Shown: piece after piece, positions 12,144 through 23,433 of the stretch | Layout: the number at the start of each line of letters is the position of its first letter | Position numbering within the stretch: position 1 is the first letter of the stretch | Source: Rutidosis leptorrhynchoides | Lineage: Eukaryota > Streptophyta > Magnoliopsida > Asterales > Asteraceae | Reading direction: 5' to 3' | Length of the DNA stretch: 64,000 bases | Assembly (NCBI RefSeq): GCF_046630445.1 | Contig: NC_092333.1 | Span: 711,837,001 to 711,901,000, forward strand | Program-made: the position numbers and the translations under genes | Notes under the pieces: generated by a model | What the model saw: the letters and a program-made list of their open reading frames with translations, nothing else | Database searches by the model: none | What the model was told of the DNA's origin: nothing

Positions 12144-12160
12144 AGTACCTACCCGTTAAG
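12144..12160 (-). other. Internal PPT/LTR-junction-like sequence, Tekay-A
   Basis: On the minus strand this reads TTAACGGGTAGGTACT followed by ACCCGAA. The same 15-16 nt precede the Tekay-B 3' LTR (ending at 18501), whose first bases contain GACCCGAA. The site is also a short palindrome (CGGGTAG...CTACCCG). It lies between the F-box ORF and gag. It may be a relic of an old PPT-LTR border or chance. Confidence 0.4.
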
Positions 12161-12347
12161 TTCATACTTATTAGCTAATATACAATTCAACTACTACAAT
12201 TCTATATGAAAAACTGATTATAATAATATTTCGCGTTCAAACTTTTATACAATATTTTACAAACTTACAATACCGCTTATTTTACATAAAGTATGAAATA
12301 TAGCACACAATAACTTTGATACAAGATAGTTGTGAAGATAATTCTAG

Positions 12348-13031
12348 CTAGTACACAATTCGTTCAGCAAAGGCAATAAAGACACGTAATTCATACGTCC
12401 AGAAACAAGTCATGCATTCTGGTTTTACTAGGACTACTTCCCATCCTTGGTCTTGTGGAACATAACCGTTATAGCCGTTGATAAGACAGCGTGTTGTAAC
12501 ATCGTCAAAGGGATGAGGGTTACGTAATGACCAACAGTCTCGTAATAACCTAAAAACCTCATTTCTTACCCTAATTACCGACTCCGTCACTTGTGGGAAC
12601 GTTTTGTTTAATAGTTGTAGCCCGATATTCTTTTTCTTACTTTGGTGAGAAGCGAACATTACTAACCCGTAAGCATAGCATGCTTCTTTATGTTGCATGT
12701 TAGCCGCTTTTTCTAAATCATGAAGTCCTATATTCGGATACATTGAGTCAAAATAATTTCTTAACCCGTTGCGTAAAATAGCATTTGGGTTCCCCGCAAT
12801 ATATGCGTCAAAGTAAACACATAGTAACTTATGGGTTTCCTAATGTGATATCCCCCATCTTTCAAACGAAAGTCTCTTATAAACCAAGACATTCTTGGAA
12901 AGTTCTTCGAATGTCTTACAAACTGATTTTGCCGTAAATAGTTATGCCGAAGAATTCTGACCGACTCTAGACAAGATTTCATCAATCATCTCTCCGGGTA
13001 GGTCTCTTAAAATATTGGGTTGTCTATCCAT
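12348..13031 (-). pseudogene. Tekay-A F-box-like ORF (degraded)
   Basis: Starts MDRQPNILRDLPGEMIDEIL, an F-box core, and later shows NIGLHDLEKAANMQHKEACYAYGLVMFAS and a C-terminal CMTCFWTYELRVF block. The order and sequence match the better kept copy in Tekay-B (23434-24125). It has about three breaks. See the Tekay-B entry for family and role. Confidence 0.7.
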
Positions 13032-13168
13032 TTTGTGTTTTTATACTGTAAAATAGACAAGAGTTAGATTCATAAAAAAAATACTTATTAATACAAGCAA
13101 TTTTTACATATATCATAAAGCATAAGCACACTATATTACATATATTACACCACACGAATACAACTATC

Positions 13169-13768
13169 TTATTCCGACTCGCTCATTTCTTCTTCTTCGG
13201 TTTTGGTTCGTTTTGCCAAGTTTCTAGGGATATATGATGTTCCCCTAATACGAGCTGTCATTTTCCACAACGGTTTAGAAAAACCTGGTGGTTTAGAGGT
13301 TCCCGGGTCATTGTTACAACTTAAGGACTTCGGGGATTGACGATACATATAAAGTTCATCGGGGTTGGAATTAGATTTCTCTATTTTTATGCCCTTTCCC
13401 TTATTATTTTCTTTTGCCTTTTTAAATTCAGTTCGGGTAATTTCTATAACATCATCGGAATTCTCGTCGGAATCCGATTCATCAGAGAATTGGTAATCCT
13501 CCCAATATTTTGCTTCCTTGGCGGAAACACCATTGACCATAATTAACCTTGGTCGATTGGTTGAGGATTTTCTTTTACTTAACCGTTTTATTATTTCCCC
13601 CACCGGTTCTATTTCCTCCTCCGGTTCCTCCTCTTCCGGTTCTGATTCTTCTTTCGGTTCTGATTCTTCTTCCGGTTCCTCTTCGGGAACTTGTGAATCA
13701 GTCCAATATATATTCGACTCTTCGTTATTATTAGGTGAGTCAATGGGATTTGTGCTAGAGGTAGACAT
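13169..13768 (-). CDS. Tekay-A acidic ORF, unknown function
   Basis: A 199-residue open frame just downstream of the primer-binding site, starting MSTSSTNPIDSPNNNEESNI. Residues about 28-60 are an almost pure Glu/Pro/Ser acidic run (EEEPEEESEPKEESEPEEEE). A conserved middle (MVNGVSAKEAKYWEDYQFSD) and a basic C-terminal block (PLWKMTARIRGTSYIPRN) follow. The same protein is encoded in Tekay-B and Tekay-D at the same place. I do not recognise a domain. Charge separation suggests a nucleic-acid or protein-binding adaptor, but that is a guess. Confidence 0.65.
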   Translation of the reverse strand: MSTSSTNPIDSPNNNEESNIYWTDSQVPEEEPEEESEPKEESEPEEEEPEEEIEPVGEIIKRLSKRKSSTNRPRLIMVNGVSAKEAKYWEDYQFSDESDSDENSDDVIEITRTEFKKAKENNKGKGIKIEKSNSNPDELYMYRQSPKSLSCNNDPGTSKPPGFSKPLWKMTARIRGTSYIPRNLAKRTKTEEEEMSESE

Positions 13769-13956
13769 CTATCACACAATATCAAACATGTTAAGAGATT
13801 AATATATCACATAATATATACATGTTAATAATATATAGTTTCCAACAAAAATGTAAAGCAATCATTTTTAAAGAAAACACGGTCGAAGTCCAGACTCACT
13901 AATGCATCCTAACAAACTCGATAAGACACACTAATGCAAATTTTCTGGTTCTCTAA

Positions 13957-13977
13957 GACCAACGCTCGGATACCAAC
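13957..13977 (-). other. Tekay-A primer-binding site
   Basis: Directly inside the LTR end, the minus strand reads TTGGTATCCGAGC, close to the TGGTATCAGAGC site complementary to the 3' end of initiator tRNA-Met that Tekay elements use. Confidence 0.75.
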
Positions 13978-15195
13978 TGAAATGTCCCGTTCTTATTGAT
14001 TAAAAACGTTCCATATTAATTGATTTCGTTGCGAGGTTTTGACCTCTATATGAGACGTTTTTCAAAGACTGCATTCATTTTTAAAACAAACCATAACCTT
14101 TATTTCATAAATAAAGGTTTAAAAAGCTTTACGTAGATTATCAAATAATAATAATCTAAAATATCCTGTTTACACACGACCATTACATAATGGTTTACAA
14201 TACAAATATGTTACATCAAAATCAGTTTCTTGAATGCAGTTTTTACACAATATCATACAAACATGGACTCCAAATCTTGTCCTTATTTTAGTATGCAACA
14301 GCGGAAGCTCTTAGTATTCACCTGAGAATAAACATGCTTTAAACGTCAACAAAAATGTGAGGTAAGTTATAGTCCCACTTTTAAAATCTAATATTTTTGG
14401 GATGAGAATACATGCAGGTTCTATAAATGATTTATAAAATAGACACAAGTACGTGAAACTACATTCTATGGTTGAATTATCGAAATCGAATATGCCCCTT
14501 TTTATTAAGTCTGGTATTCTAAGAATTAGGGAACAGACACCCTAATTGACGCGAATCCTAAAGATAGATCTATTGGGCCTAACAAACCCCATCCAAAGTA
14601 CTGGATGCTTTAGTACTTTGAAATTTATATCATATCCGAAGGGTGTCCCGGAATGATGGGGATATTCTTATATATGCATCTTGTTAATGTCGGTTACCAG
14701 GTGTTCACCATATGAATGATTTTTATCTCTATGTATCGGATGTGTATTGAAATATGAAATCTTGTGGTCTATTGTTACGATTTGATATATATAGGTTAAA
14801 CCTATAACTCACCAACATTTTTGTTGACGTTTAAAGCATGTTTATTCTCAGGTGAATACTAAGAGCTTCCGCTATTGCATACTAAAATACGGACAAGATT
14901 TGGAGTCCATGTTTGTATCATATTGTGTAAAAACTGCATTCAAGAAACTGATTTTGATGTAACATATTTGTATTGTAAACCATTATGTAATGGTCGTGTG
15001 TAAACAGGATATTTTAGATTATCATTATTTGATAATCTACGTAAAGCTTTTTAAACCTTTATTTATGAAATAAAGGTTATGGTTTGTTTTAAAAATGAAT
15101 GCAGTCTTTGAAAAACGTCTCATATAGAGGTCAAAACCTCGCAACGAAATCAATTAATATGGAACGTTTTTAATCAATAAGAACGGGACATTTCA
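13978..15195. repeat. Fold-back LTR tail (inverted repeat, about 395-bp arms)
   Basis: The last ~395 bp of the Tekay A/B/D LTR occurs twice in opposite orientation: 13978-14372 (minus, continuous with the Tekay-A primer-binding site) and 14802-15195 (plus, ending GGGACATTTCA). Between them, 14373-14801 is the preceding LTR sequence in plus orientation, matching about 62735-63165 of Tekay-D. The arms are about 98-99% identical by eye. The arm-loop borders carry the 8-nt complements AGTTATAG (14365-14372) and CTATAACT (14802-14809). Confidence 0.9.
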
Positions 15196-16447
15196 CGAAC
15201 AACCCGAGTCATCATGAATCCGCACTACCCGAGATTCACTACTCAAAATATTATGAATACGAGCAAACCGATATTCATTTCCCACTCCATAACCCACGCC
15301 GCCGGGGTTATAACTCCAAATCACAATCCATGTGATATCGTACACACAAGTGTGCAACTCGCCAACGGTGGTCAACCAAAATGCACAACCGTGCCAATTG
15401 GACCTATTACACAAGTCCATAAAAATCCACCTATACGTGAAGTGAGCTATATAACCGAGAACCACTTCACCCGACCCACACCCATCCTACAAATACATAT
15501 GCACATAGGATATTAACACTCACCTTGTCGCCTTGATGAATGCTTCCAAGTAATCCGCAACTCGTCAATGGAAAGTACCTATTCCATTATCACAATTACA
15601 ACAACACACTTAGAGTTGATTTACAAACCAACTCAATTCGACACTTAGTGCAAATTCGACCAATTGCACTTACAAGCACAATCAGTGCCCAAACTAACCA
15701 ATAATCACTAACACTAGTGACAATGTTAAACACTTATCAATCTCAAAATCACCCAAAAACCCTAATTTGAACTCAATTCCAAAATTAGTCTTTTAAACAT
15801 ACAAAAAGGGTTCCAATACTTCCATAATCATTAAACCTAGTGATTAAACTAATTACAAGTCCTAATCATAACCAATTTGTTCACCAACCCAAAATCCACC
15901 AATAATAACAATAAACCCGATTACAAGCAACACTAAACTCACTTCATGAGTTTAAATGGGTTTATCAACAATTTAAGTTCAAACCCTAACTTGAATATCA
16001 CAATCAAACAATGAAATTCGGAGTTAGAACTTACCACAACAACCAAAATGAAGCTAGGAATGAGGTGAACAACTTTAAAACCTGAGACTTTGATCAATTC
16101 AAGCTCCTTCCTCTCCAAAACCCCAATTCTCTCACTAGAATTCTCCCTCTCTCTCTAAGATACTTGAGAGTGATGAATGGATGTGAAAATGATCCAAAAG
16201 TGGATCCAAACCAGCTGATAAGGCCTGAGATCCGGCCTCAAGTGAAAAGACCAAAAAGCCCTTCATTAAACTTAAAATAGAAAAAGGCAGAATTCTGTCG
16301 CTGGGCATATGCGCGGTGCGCACACCTTATGGTGCGCGGTGCGCACCCATGTCTGGGCATATTCTGACCTTCGTTTAATTACACAATGCTTCCTGCACTC
16401 TATGTAGCATAATTACACTTCCGTACAATAAATATTCGGGTCTTACA
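15196..16447 (-). repeat. C: partial LTR of a different Tekay-like element
   Basis: Read on the minus strand it begins TGTAAGACCCGAATATTTATT at 16447, a typical Tekay-type LTR start of a family different from A/B/D. It includes a GC-rich motif pair (16311-16346) and a CT/GA-rich leader-like stretch (about 16080-16160). It stops at 15196 without a CA end, so it is only part of an LTR. It interrupts the Tekay-B 3' LTR at 16448; the expected duplication is AGTTG (16448-16452). No coding sequence is supported. Confidence 0.7.
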
Positions 16448-18500
16448 AGTTGCTATGGTTTCATATTGAACTTAAGTTTATGAATCTAAATAGAAAAAGT
16501 ATAAGTTTATAGTCGGAAATACAGATTACAAGTCATTTTTGTAAAGGTAGTCATTTCAGTCGAAAGAACGACGTCTAGATGACCATTTTGGAAAACATAC
16601 TTCCACTTTGAGTTTAACTATGATTTTTGGATATAGTTTCATGTTCATAAGAAAAATCATTTTCCCAGAAGAACAACTTTTAAATCAAAGTTTATCATAG
16701 TTTTTAATTAACTAACCCAAAACAGCCCGTGATGTTACTACGACGGCGTAAATCCGGTTTTACGGTGTTTTTCGTGTTTTCAGGTTTTAAATCATTAAGT
16801 TAGCATATCATATAGATATAGAACATGTGTCTAGTTGATTTTAAAAGTAAAGTTAGAAGGATTAACTTTTGTTTGCGAACAAGTTTAGAATTAACTAAAC
16901 TATGTTCTAGTGATTACAAGTTTAAACCTTCGAATAAGGTAGCTTTATATATATGAATCGAATGATGTTATGAACATCATTACTACCTCAGGTTTTGTGA
17001 ATAAACCTACTGGAAATGAAAAAAATAGATCTAGCTTCAAAGGATCCTTGGATGGCTTGAAAGTTCTTGAAGTAGAATCATGACACAAAAACAAGTTCAA
17101 GTAAGATTTCCACTCGAAATAAGATTGTTAAAGTTATAGAAATTGAATCAAAGTTTGAATATGAGTATTACCTTGTATTAAAAAGATATCTTACTGTAAA
17201 TAAAAAAGATTTCTTGAGATTGGATGATCACTCAAAGTGGATTTGCAAGATTGGAAGTAAGCTAGCAAACTTGGAAGTGTTGTTGGTGTGTTCTTGAGTA
17301 GTTGTTTTATAACTTGGTTTATGTATGGATTTATGAACTAGATTGAGATAGATTTTATTGAATATGATGAAGAACACTTAGAACAAAGGAAGAACACTTG
17401 AGAGAGAGTAATTTGATTCAAGAAAATTGAAATGGAAGTGTGTTTATGGTACCTCTAGTTCACGTGAACTTATGGTGTCAATATAGTCTTCATTAGTTTG
17501 TAATCTTATGAGATATTTCATGCTAGATGTTAAATGATGGTTCCCACATGGTTAGGTGACTCACATGGGCTGCTAAGAGCTTATAATTGGAGTGTATATA
17601 CCAATAGTACATACATATAGGAGCTGGGTATTGTACGAGTACGAATACGGGTGTATACGAGTAAAATTGTTGCTGAAAATGGATGAGGATGTAATTGTAA
17701 GAATTTTTGTTAAGTAGAAGTAATTTGATAAGTGTATTGAAGTCTTTCAAAAGTGTATGAATACATATTAAAACACTACATGTATATACATTTTAACTGA
17801 GTCGTTAAGTCATCGTTAGTCGTTACATGTAAGTGTTGTTTTGAAACCTTTAGGTTAACGATCTTGTTAAATGTTGTTAATCCATTATTTATTATATCAA
17901 ATGAGATGTTAAATTATTATATTATCATTATAATATGATGTATTAATATATCTTAATATGATATATATACAGTTAAATATTGTTACAACGATAATCATTA
18001 CATATATGTCTCGTTTCGAAATCATTATATTAGTAGTCTTGTTTTTACATATGTAGTTCATTTTTAATACACTTAATGACATGTTTACTTATCATTTATC
18101 ATGATTAAACATAGTGTATCAATATCTTAATATGATTCATATGTATTTAGTAAGACGCTGTTATAACGATAATCGTTATATATATCGTTTTCGAGTTTCT
18201 TAAATCAATAGTCTCATTTTTATGTATATAACTCATTGTTAAAATACCTAATGAAATACTTACTTATCATAATATCATGTTAACTATATATATAACCATA
18301 TATATGCCATCATATAGTTTTTATAAGTTTTAACGTTCGTGAATCATCGGTCAACCTGGGTGGTCAATTGTCTATATAAAACCTATTTCAATTAATCAAG
18401 TCTTAACAAGTTTGATTGCTAAACATATTGGAAACACTTAATCATGTAAATATCAATTTCATTTAATATATATAAACATGGAAAAGTTCGGGTCACTACA
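16448..18500 (-). repeat. Tekay-B 3' LTR, 5' portion only
   Basis: Starts TGTAGTGACCCGAAC at 18500 on the minus strand, right after the polypurine tract, and aligns with 26486-28528 of the 5' LTR. It stops at the C LTR; the remaining ~1.4 kb is not next to it in this window. It contains a diverged tandem duplication of about 175 bp (about 17946-18290). Confidence 0.9.
17946..18290 (-). repeat. Diverged tandem duplication in Tekay U3
   Basis: Two units, each beginning near TATCTTAATATGAT and carrying ACGATAATC.TTA then TCGTTT.CGA and a run ending ACTTATC, follow one another at about 175 bp spacing (about 17946 and 18122). The same arrangement occurs at about 27980-28300 and about 60340-60680, so it is a family feature. 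Duplicated U3 blocks often hold enhancer sites, but none is identified here. Confidence 0.6.
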
Positions 18501-18559
18501 GTACCTACCCGTTAAATAAATTTCGTCCCGAAATTTTAAGCAGTTCAAGGTGTTGACGT

Positions 18560-21400
18560 ATCTTTTGGAAATAAGTGCGGGTATTTCTTCTTCATCAGAT
18601 CTTCTCATTCCTAGGTGAACCCAGTTCCTCTACAAGCATTCCATCTAACTTTAACAATTGGTATCTTGTTTTGCTTAAGTCTTTTAACCTCACGATCCAT
18701 TATTTCGACGGGTTCTTCGATGAATTGAAGTTTTTCATTGATTTGGATTTCGTCTAACGGGATAGTGAGATTTTCTTTAGCAAAACATTTCTTCAAATTT
18801 GAGACGTGGAAAGTTTTATGTACAGTCGCGATTTGTTGAGGTAATTCAAGTCGGTAAGCAACTGGTCCGACACGATCAATAATCTTGAATGGTCCAATAT
18901 ACCTTGGATTTAATTTCCCCCGTTTACCAAATCGAACATCGCCTTTCCAAGGTGCAACTTTAAGCATGACCATCTCTCCAATTTCAAATTCTATATCTTT
19001 TCTTTTAATGTCAGCGTAGCTCTTTTGTCGACTTTGGGCGGTTTTCAACGGTTGTTGAATTTGGATGATCTTCTCGGTAGTTTCTTGTATTATCTCCGGA
19101 CCCGTAATCTGTCTATCCTCCAATTCACTCCAAAAAATTGGAGACCTGCACTTTCTACCATAAAGTGCTTCAAACGGCGTCATCTCATTGCTTGAATGGT
19201 AGCTGTTATTGTAGGAAAATTCTGCTAACGGAAGGTGTAGATCCCAACTGTTTCCGTAATCAATAACACATGCTCTTAGCATGTCTTCAAGCGTTTGTAT
19301 CGTCCTTTCACTCTGCCCATAAGTTTGTGGATGATAAGCAGTACTCATGTCTAGACGAGTTCCTAATGCCTGCTGTAATGTCTGCCAGAATCTTGAAATA
19401 AATCTGCCATCCCTATCAGAGATAATAGAGATTGGTATTCCATGTCTGGAGACGACTTTCTTCAAATATAGTCGTGCTAACTTCTCCATCTTGTCATCTT
19501 CTCTTATTGGCAGGAAGTGTGCTGATTTGGTGAGACGATCAACTATCACCCAAATAGTATCAAAACTACTTGCAGTCCTTGGCAATTTAGTGATGAAGTC
19601 CATGGTAATGTTTTTCCATTTCCATTCTGGGATTTCGGGTTGTTGAAGTATACCTGATGGTTTCTGATGCTCCGCTTTGACCTTAGAACACGTCAAACAT
19701 TCCCCTACGTATTTAGTAACATCGGCTTTCATACCTGGCCACCAAAAATGTTTCTAAAGATCCTTGTATATCTTCCTCGTTCCAGGATGTATTGAGTATC
19801 TGGTTTTATGAGCTTCTCTAAGTACCATTTCTCTCATATCTCCAAATTTTGGTACCCAAATTCTTTCAGCCCTATACCGGGTTCCATCTTCCCGAATATT
19901 AAGATCCTTCTCCGATCCTTTGGGTATTTCATTCTTTAAATTTTCCTCTTTTAAAACTCCTTGTTGCGCCTCCTTTATTTGAGTAGTAAGGTTATTTTGA
20001 ATCATTATATTCATAGCTTTTACTCGAATGGGTTCTCTGTACTTTCTGCTCAAGGCGTCGGCTACCATATTTGCCTTCCCCGGGTGGTAACGAATCTCAA
20101 AGTCGTAATCATTCAACAATTCAATCCACCTGCGCTGCCTCATGTTCAGTTGTTTCTGATTAAATATGTGTTGAAGACTTTTGTGGTCGGTATATATAAT
20201 ACTTTTGACCCCATATAAGTAGTGCTTCCAAGTCTTTAATGCAAAAACAACCGCGCCTAATTCCAAATCATGCGTCGTATAATTCTGCTCGTGAATCTTC
20301 AATTTTCTAGACGCATAAGCAATTACCTTTGTACGTTGCATTAATACACAACCGAGACCTTACTTTGAGGCGTCATAATATATCACAAAATCATCATTCC
20401 CTTCTGGTAACGACAATATAGGTGCCGTAGTTAAATTTTTCTTCAATAATTGAAATGCCTTCTCTTGTTCATCCTTCCATTCAAATTTCTTCCCTTTATG
20501 AATTAATGCAGTCAAGGGTTTTGCTATTTTGGAAAAATCTTGGATGAATCTCCTGTAATAACCAGCCAGCCCTAAAAATTGGCGTATGTGCTTCAGAGTT
20601 TTCGGGGTTTCCCACTTTTCAACGGTTTCAATCTTTGCTGGATCCACCTGAATACCATCTTGGTTCACTATATGACCTAGGAATTGAACTTCTTCTAACC
20701 AAAATTCACACTTTGAAAACTTAGCGTACAGTTTTTCTTTCCTTAACAACTCTAGCACTTTTCTCAAATGTTCTTCGTGCTCTTGATCATTCTTCGAGTA
20801 AATAAGTATGTCATCGATGAAAACAATGACAAACTTGTCAAGATATGGCCCACACACTCGGTTCATGAGGTCCATGAACACAGCCGGTGCGTTAGTCAAT
20901 CCAAACGGCATAACCATAAACTCGTAATGACCGTAACGCGTCCTAAAAGCAGTCTTTGGAATATCATCCTCCTTCACCCGCATTTAATGATACCCAGAAC
21001 ATAAATCAATCTTCGAATAAACTGACGAGCATTGTAGTTGATCAAATAAATCGTCGATTCTTGGTAGTGGGTAGCGGTTCTTCATGGTAAGTTTGTTCAA
21101 CTCTCGGTAGTCGATACACAACCTAAATGTACCATCTTTATTCTTGACAAACAAAACAGGAGCTCCCCACGGTGATGTACTTGGTCGAATGAAACCACGC
21201 TCTAAAAGTTCCTGTAACTGACTTTGTAATTCTTTCATTTCGCTGGGTGCGAGTCTGTATGGAGCACGAGCTATTGGTGCAGCTCCTGGTACAAGGTCTA
21301 TTTGAAATTCAACAGATCGATGTGGGGGTAATCCCAGTAATTCTTTCAAAAATACATCGGGAAATTTTTTTGCGACGGTAAATGTTCTTTTCTTCAGGTT
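18560..21400 (-). pseudogene. Tekay-B pol (RT, RNase H, integrase, chromodomain)
   Basis: In minus-strand order: reverse transcriptase ([11 protein letters not shown] near 21100, catalytic [10 protein letters not shown] near 20830), RNase H ([11 protein letters not shown] near 20170, ADALSRKY near 20050), integrase (zinc region with [12 protein letters not shown] near 19690, catalytic core with [13 protein letters not shown] near 19400 and [18 protein letters not shown] near 19300) and a C-terminal chromodomain ([24 protein letters not shown] near 18650). The chromodomain directs chromovirus integration to chromatin. Broken, several breaks. Confidence 0.9.
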
Positions 21401-23093
21401 TAACTTCCTCGATGTGTGCTAGAATGACGTAACAACCTTTTCTTATTAGTTTTTGCGCCTTCATACTACTAATAAGATTTAATTTCGCGTTATTCTTTTC
21501 TTCGTACACCATTAAAGGTTTTCCTTTTTCACGCACAATGCGAATCACATTTTTGTAACAACCGACTTCTGCTCTCACCTTTTTCAACCAGTCCATGCCA
21601 ATTATTACATCAAAACTCCCTAACTCGACTGGTATTAAATCAATTTTAAATGTTTCGTTAACCAGTTTAATTTCTCTATCCCGACATACTTTATCTGCTG
21701 TAAATAGTTTACCGTTTGCTAATTCGAGTAAAAATTTACTATCCAAAGGCGTCAATGGGCAACTTAACTTAGCACAAAAATCTCTACTCATATAGCTTCT
21801 ATCCGCACCCGAATCAAATAAAAAATAAGCAGATTTATCGTCAATAAGAAACGTACCCGTAACAAGCTCTGGGTCTTCCTGTGCTTCTGCTGAATTAATG
21901 TTGAAGACTCGTCCACGACCTTGCCCATTATTATTCCCTTGATTAGGGCATGCTTTACTGAAATGGCCCGGCTTTCCGCATCCGTAACAAATAATGGAAT
22001 TATTTGCTCTGTTATTTTTATATGCCTTTGGTCCATAGACATCACACTTCGTTACACTATGTCCGGTTCTATTACACTTGGTACACACTACTACACAGAA
22101 CTTATCTGGATGAAACCCTCCACACCTTAGACATTTATTGTTCTGATTGTTGTTGCCATTGTTGTTATTGATTTGGTTGTTGTTGGGATTGTTATTGTTG
22201 TTGGAACGGTTGTTGTAGTTGTTGTTGTTGTTGGGACGTTTGTTGTAGTTATTCTTAGGATTGCGGTTATTATTGCGATTGTTGTTGCGGTTGTTGGGAT
22301 AGTTGTTGCGATTATTATTGTTGTTGTACTGGTGATTCTTGTCACCGTTTTCCTCCCACTTCCTCTTGAGTTGTTTCGTGTTGGCTTCTTCGACCGCCTG
22401 TTCTTTAATTCTTCCCTCAATCTGATTTATGAGTTTATGAGCCATTCGATTTGCCTTTTGTATGGAAGCGGGCTCGTGTGAACTCACATCTTCTTGAATC
22501 CTTACTGGTAACCCTTTTATAAACGCGTCGATCTTCTCCTCTTCATCTTCGAACGTTCCTGGACATAATAGGCACAACTCTGTGAATCGTCGTTCATATG
22601 TGGTAATGTCGAACCCTTGTGTTTGTAACTCTCTAATCTCTACCTTGAGCTTATTGACTTCGTTTCTAGGACGGTACTGCTTGTTCATCAGTTGCTTGAA
22701 TGCCGACCACGGTAGTGCGTAAGCAGCATTTTGTCCTACATGTTCAAGATAGGTGTTCCACCACATTAACGCAGTACCTGTGAAGGTATGCGTAGCGTAC
22801 TTAACTTTGTCCTCTTCAGTACACTTACTTATGGAAAACATCGATTCGACTTTCTCGTTCCACCGTTTCAATCCAATTGGTCCTTCGGTTCCATCGAATT
22901 CCAAAGGTTTGCAGGCAGTGAATTCTTTGTAGGAGCATCCTACACGATTTCTTGTGGAATTAGTTCCACTACTAGAACCAGAGTTATTGTTGTTATTTTG
23001 CATTGCAGCCTGCACTGCGGCTATGTTCGCAGCAAGGAAAACACGGAAATCTTCCTCGCTCATGTTCAAATTCTGACGAGTAGTCGGTGCCAT
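21400..23093 (-). pseudogene. Tekay-B gag and protease
   Basis: Start chosen at MAPTTRQNLNMSEEDF. The gag core is at residues about 45-215 (KPLEFDGTEGPIGLKRW, TALMWWNTYL). A very Asn-rich stretch at residues about 250-320 comes from an AAC/AAT-rich repeat. Zinc knuckles follow near residues 323-380 (CTKCNRTGHSVTKC, CYGCGKPGHFSKAC). The aspartic protease follows with DSGADRSY near residue 425 and DVIIGMDWL near 500. Gag forms the particle and the protease matures it. The gag-protease segment itself reads nearly whole. Confidence 0.9.
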
Positions 23094-23232
23094 TTCCTTC
23101 AAAAATAGCCAAAAGAATTAAGTTAATCATATAGAATTTTAAGAGTAGTCAATAGTATTTCGTAGCATAGTATGAACTCATTTATAAAAGTTTTTTCTTC
23201 ATATTAGCGTTTTATAGTTTTTAATTCAGGTA

Positions 23233-23248
23233 GAACCTACCCGTTAAG
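23233..23248 (-). other. Internal PPT-like sequence, Tekay-B
   Basis: Minus strand reads CTTAACGGGTAGGTTC, the diverged counterpart of the Tekay-A site at 12144-12160, located between the F-box ORF and gag. Confidence 0.35.
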
Positions 23249-23433
23249 TTCATACTTAGTAGCTAATATACAATTCAACTAGTACAATTCCATATGAAAA
23301 AACTGTTTATAATAAAATTTCGCGTTCAAATTTTATATAATATTTTACAACTTACAATACTGCTATTATACATTTAGGATGAAATATAGCACATAATAAC
23401 TTTGCTACTCGGCAGCTATAAAGGCATTTCTAG

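Larger units (their letters stand above)
11557..13977 (-). mobile_element. Tekay-A: 5' internal part (acidic ORF, F-box ORF, gag start)
   Basis: A minus-strand Ty3/gypsy chromovirus fragment. Reading from 13977 downward: primer-binding site, acidic ORF, F-box-like ORF, spacer, then the start of gag, which is interrupted at 11557 by Athila-1. It matches the same part of Tekay-B throughout. It is broken, with several breaks outside the acidic ORF, which looks open. The rest of gag-pol and the other LTR should lie left of the window. Confidence 0.85.

Noticed and set aside
15214-15516. 100-codon frame on the plus strand in the C LTR, with a 90-codon frame opposite
   Set aside because: Inside an LTR fragment, no domain, no support as a gene.
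17523-17750. 75-codon frame in the Tekay LTR, also at 27562-27789
   Set aside because: Shared only because the LTRs are copies; no domain, AT-rich composition, no start context.
13978-18500. Tekay-A and Tekay-B as a tandem array sharing one LTR
   Set aside because: Orientation and order would fit, but the shared LTR would have to lose about 600 bp, gain the C fragment and gain an inverted tail. Nested insertion with a fold-back copy explains the borders more simply. Not excluded.
22127-22481. Ile/Thr/Val-rich frames on both strands over the Tekay-B gag Asn-rich tract
   Set aside because: Shadows of the AAC/AAT repeat encoding the poly-Asn segment of gag.
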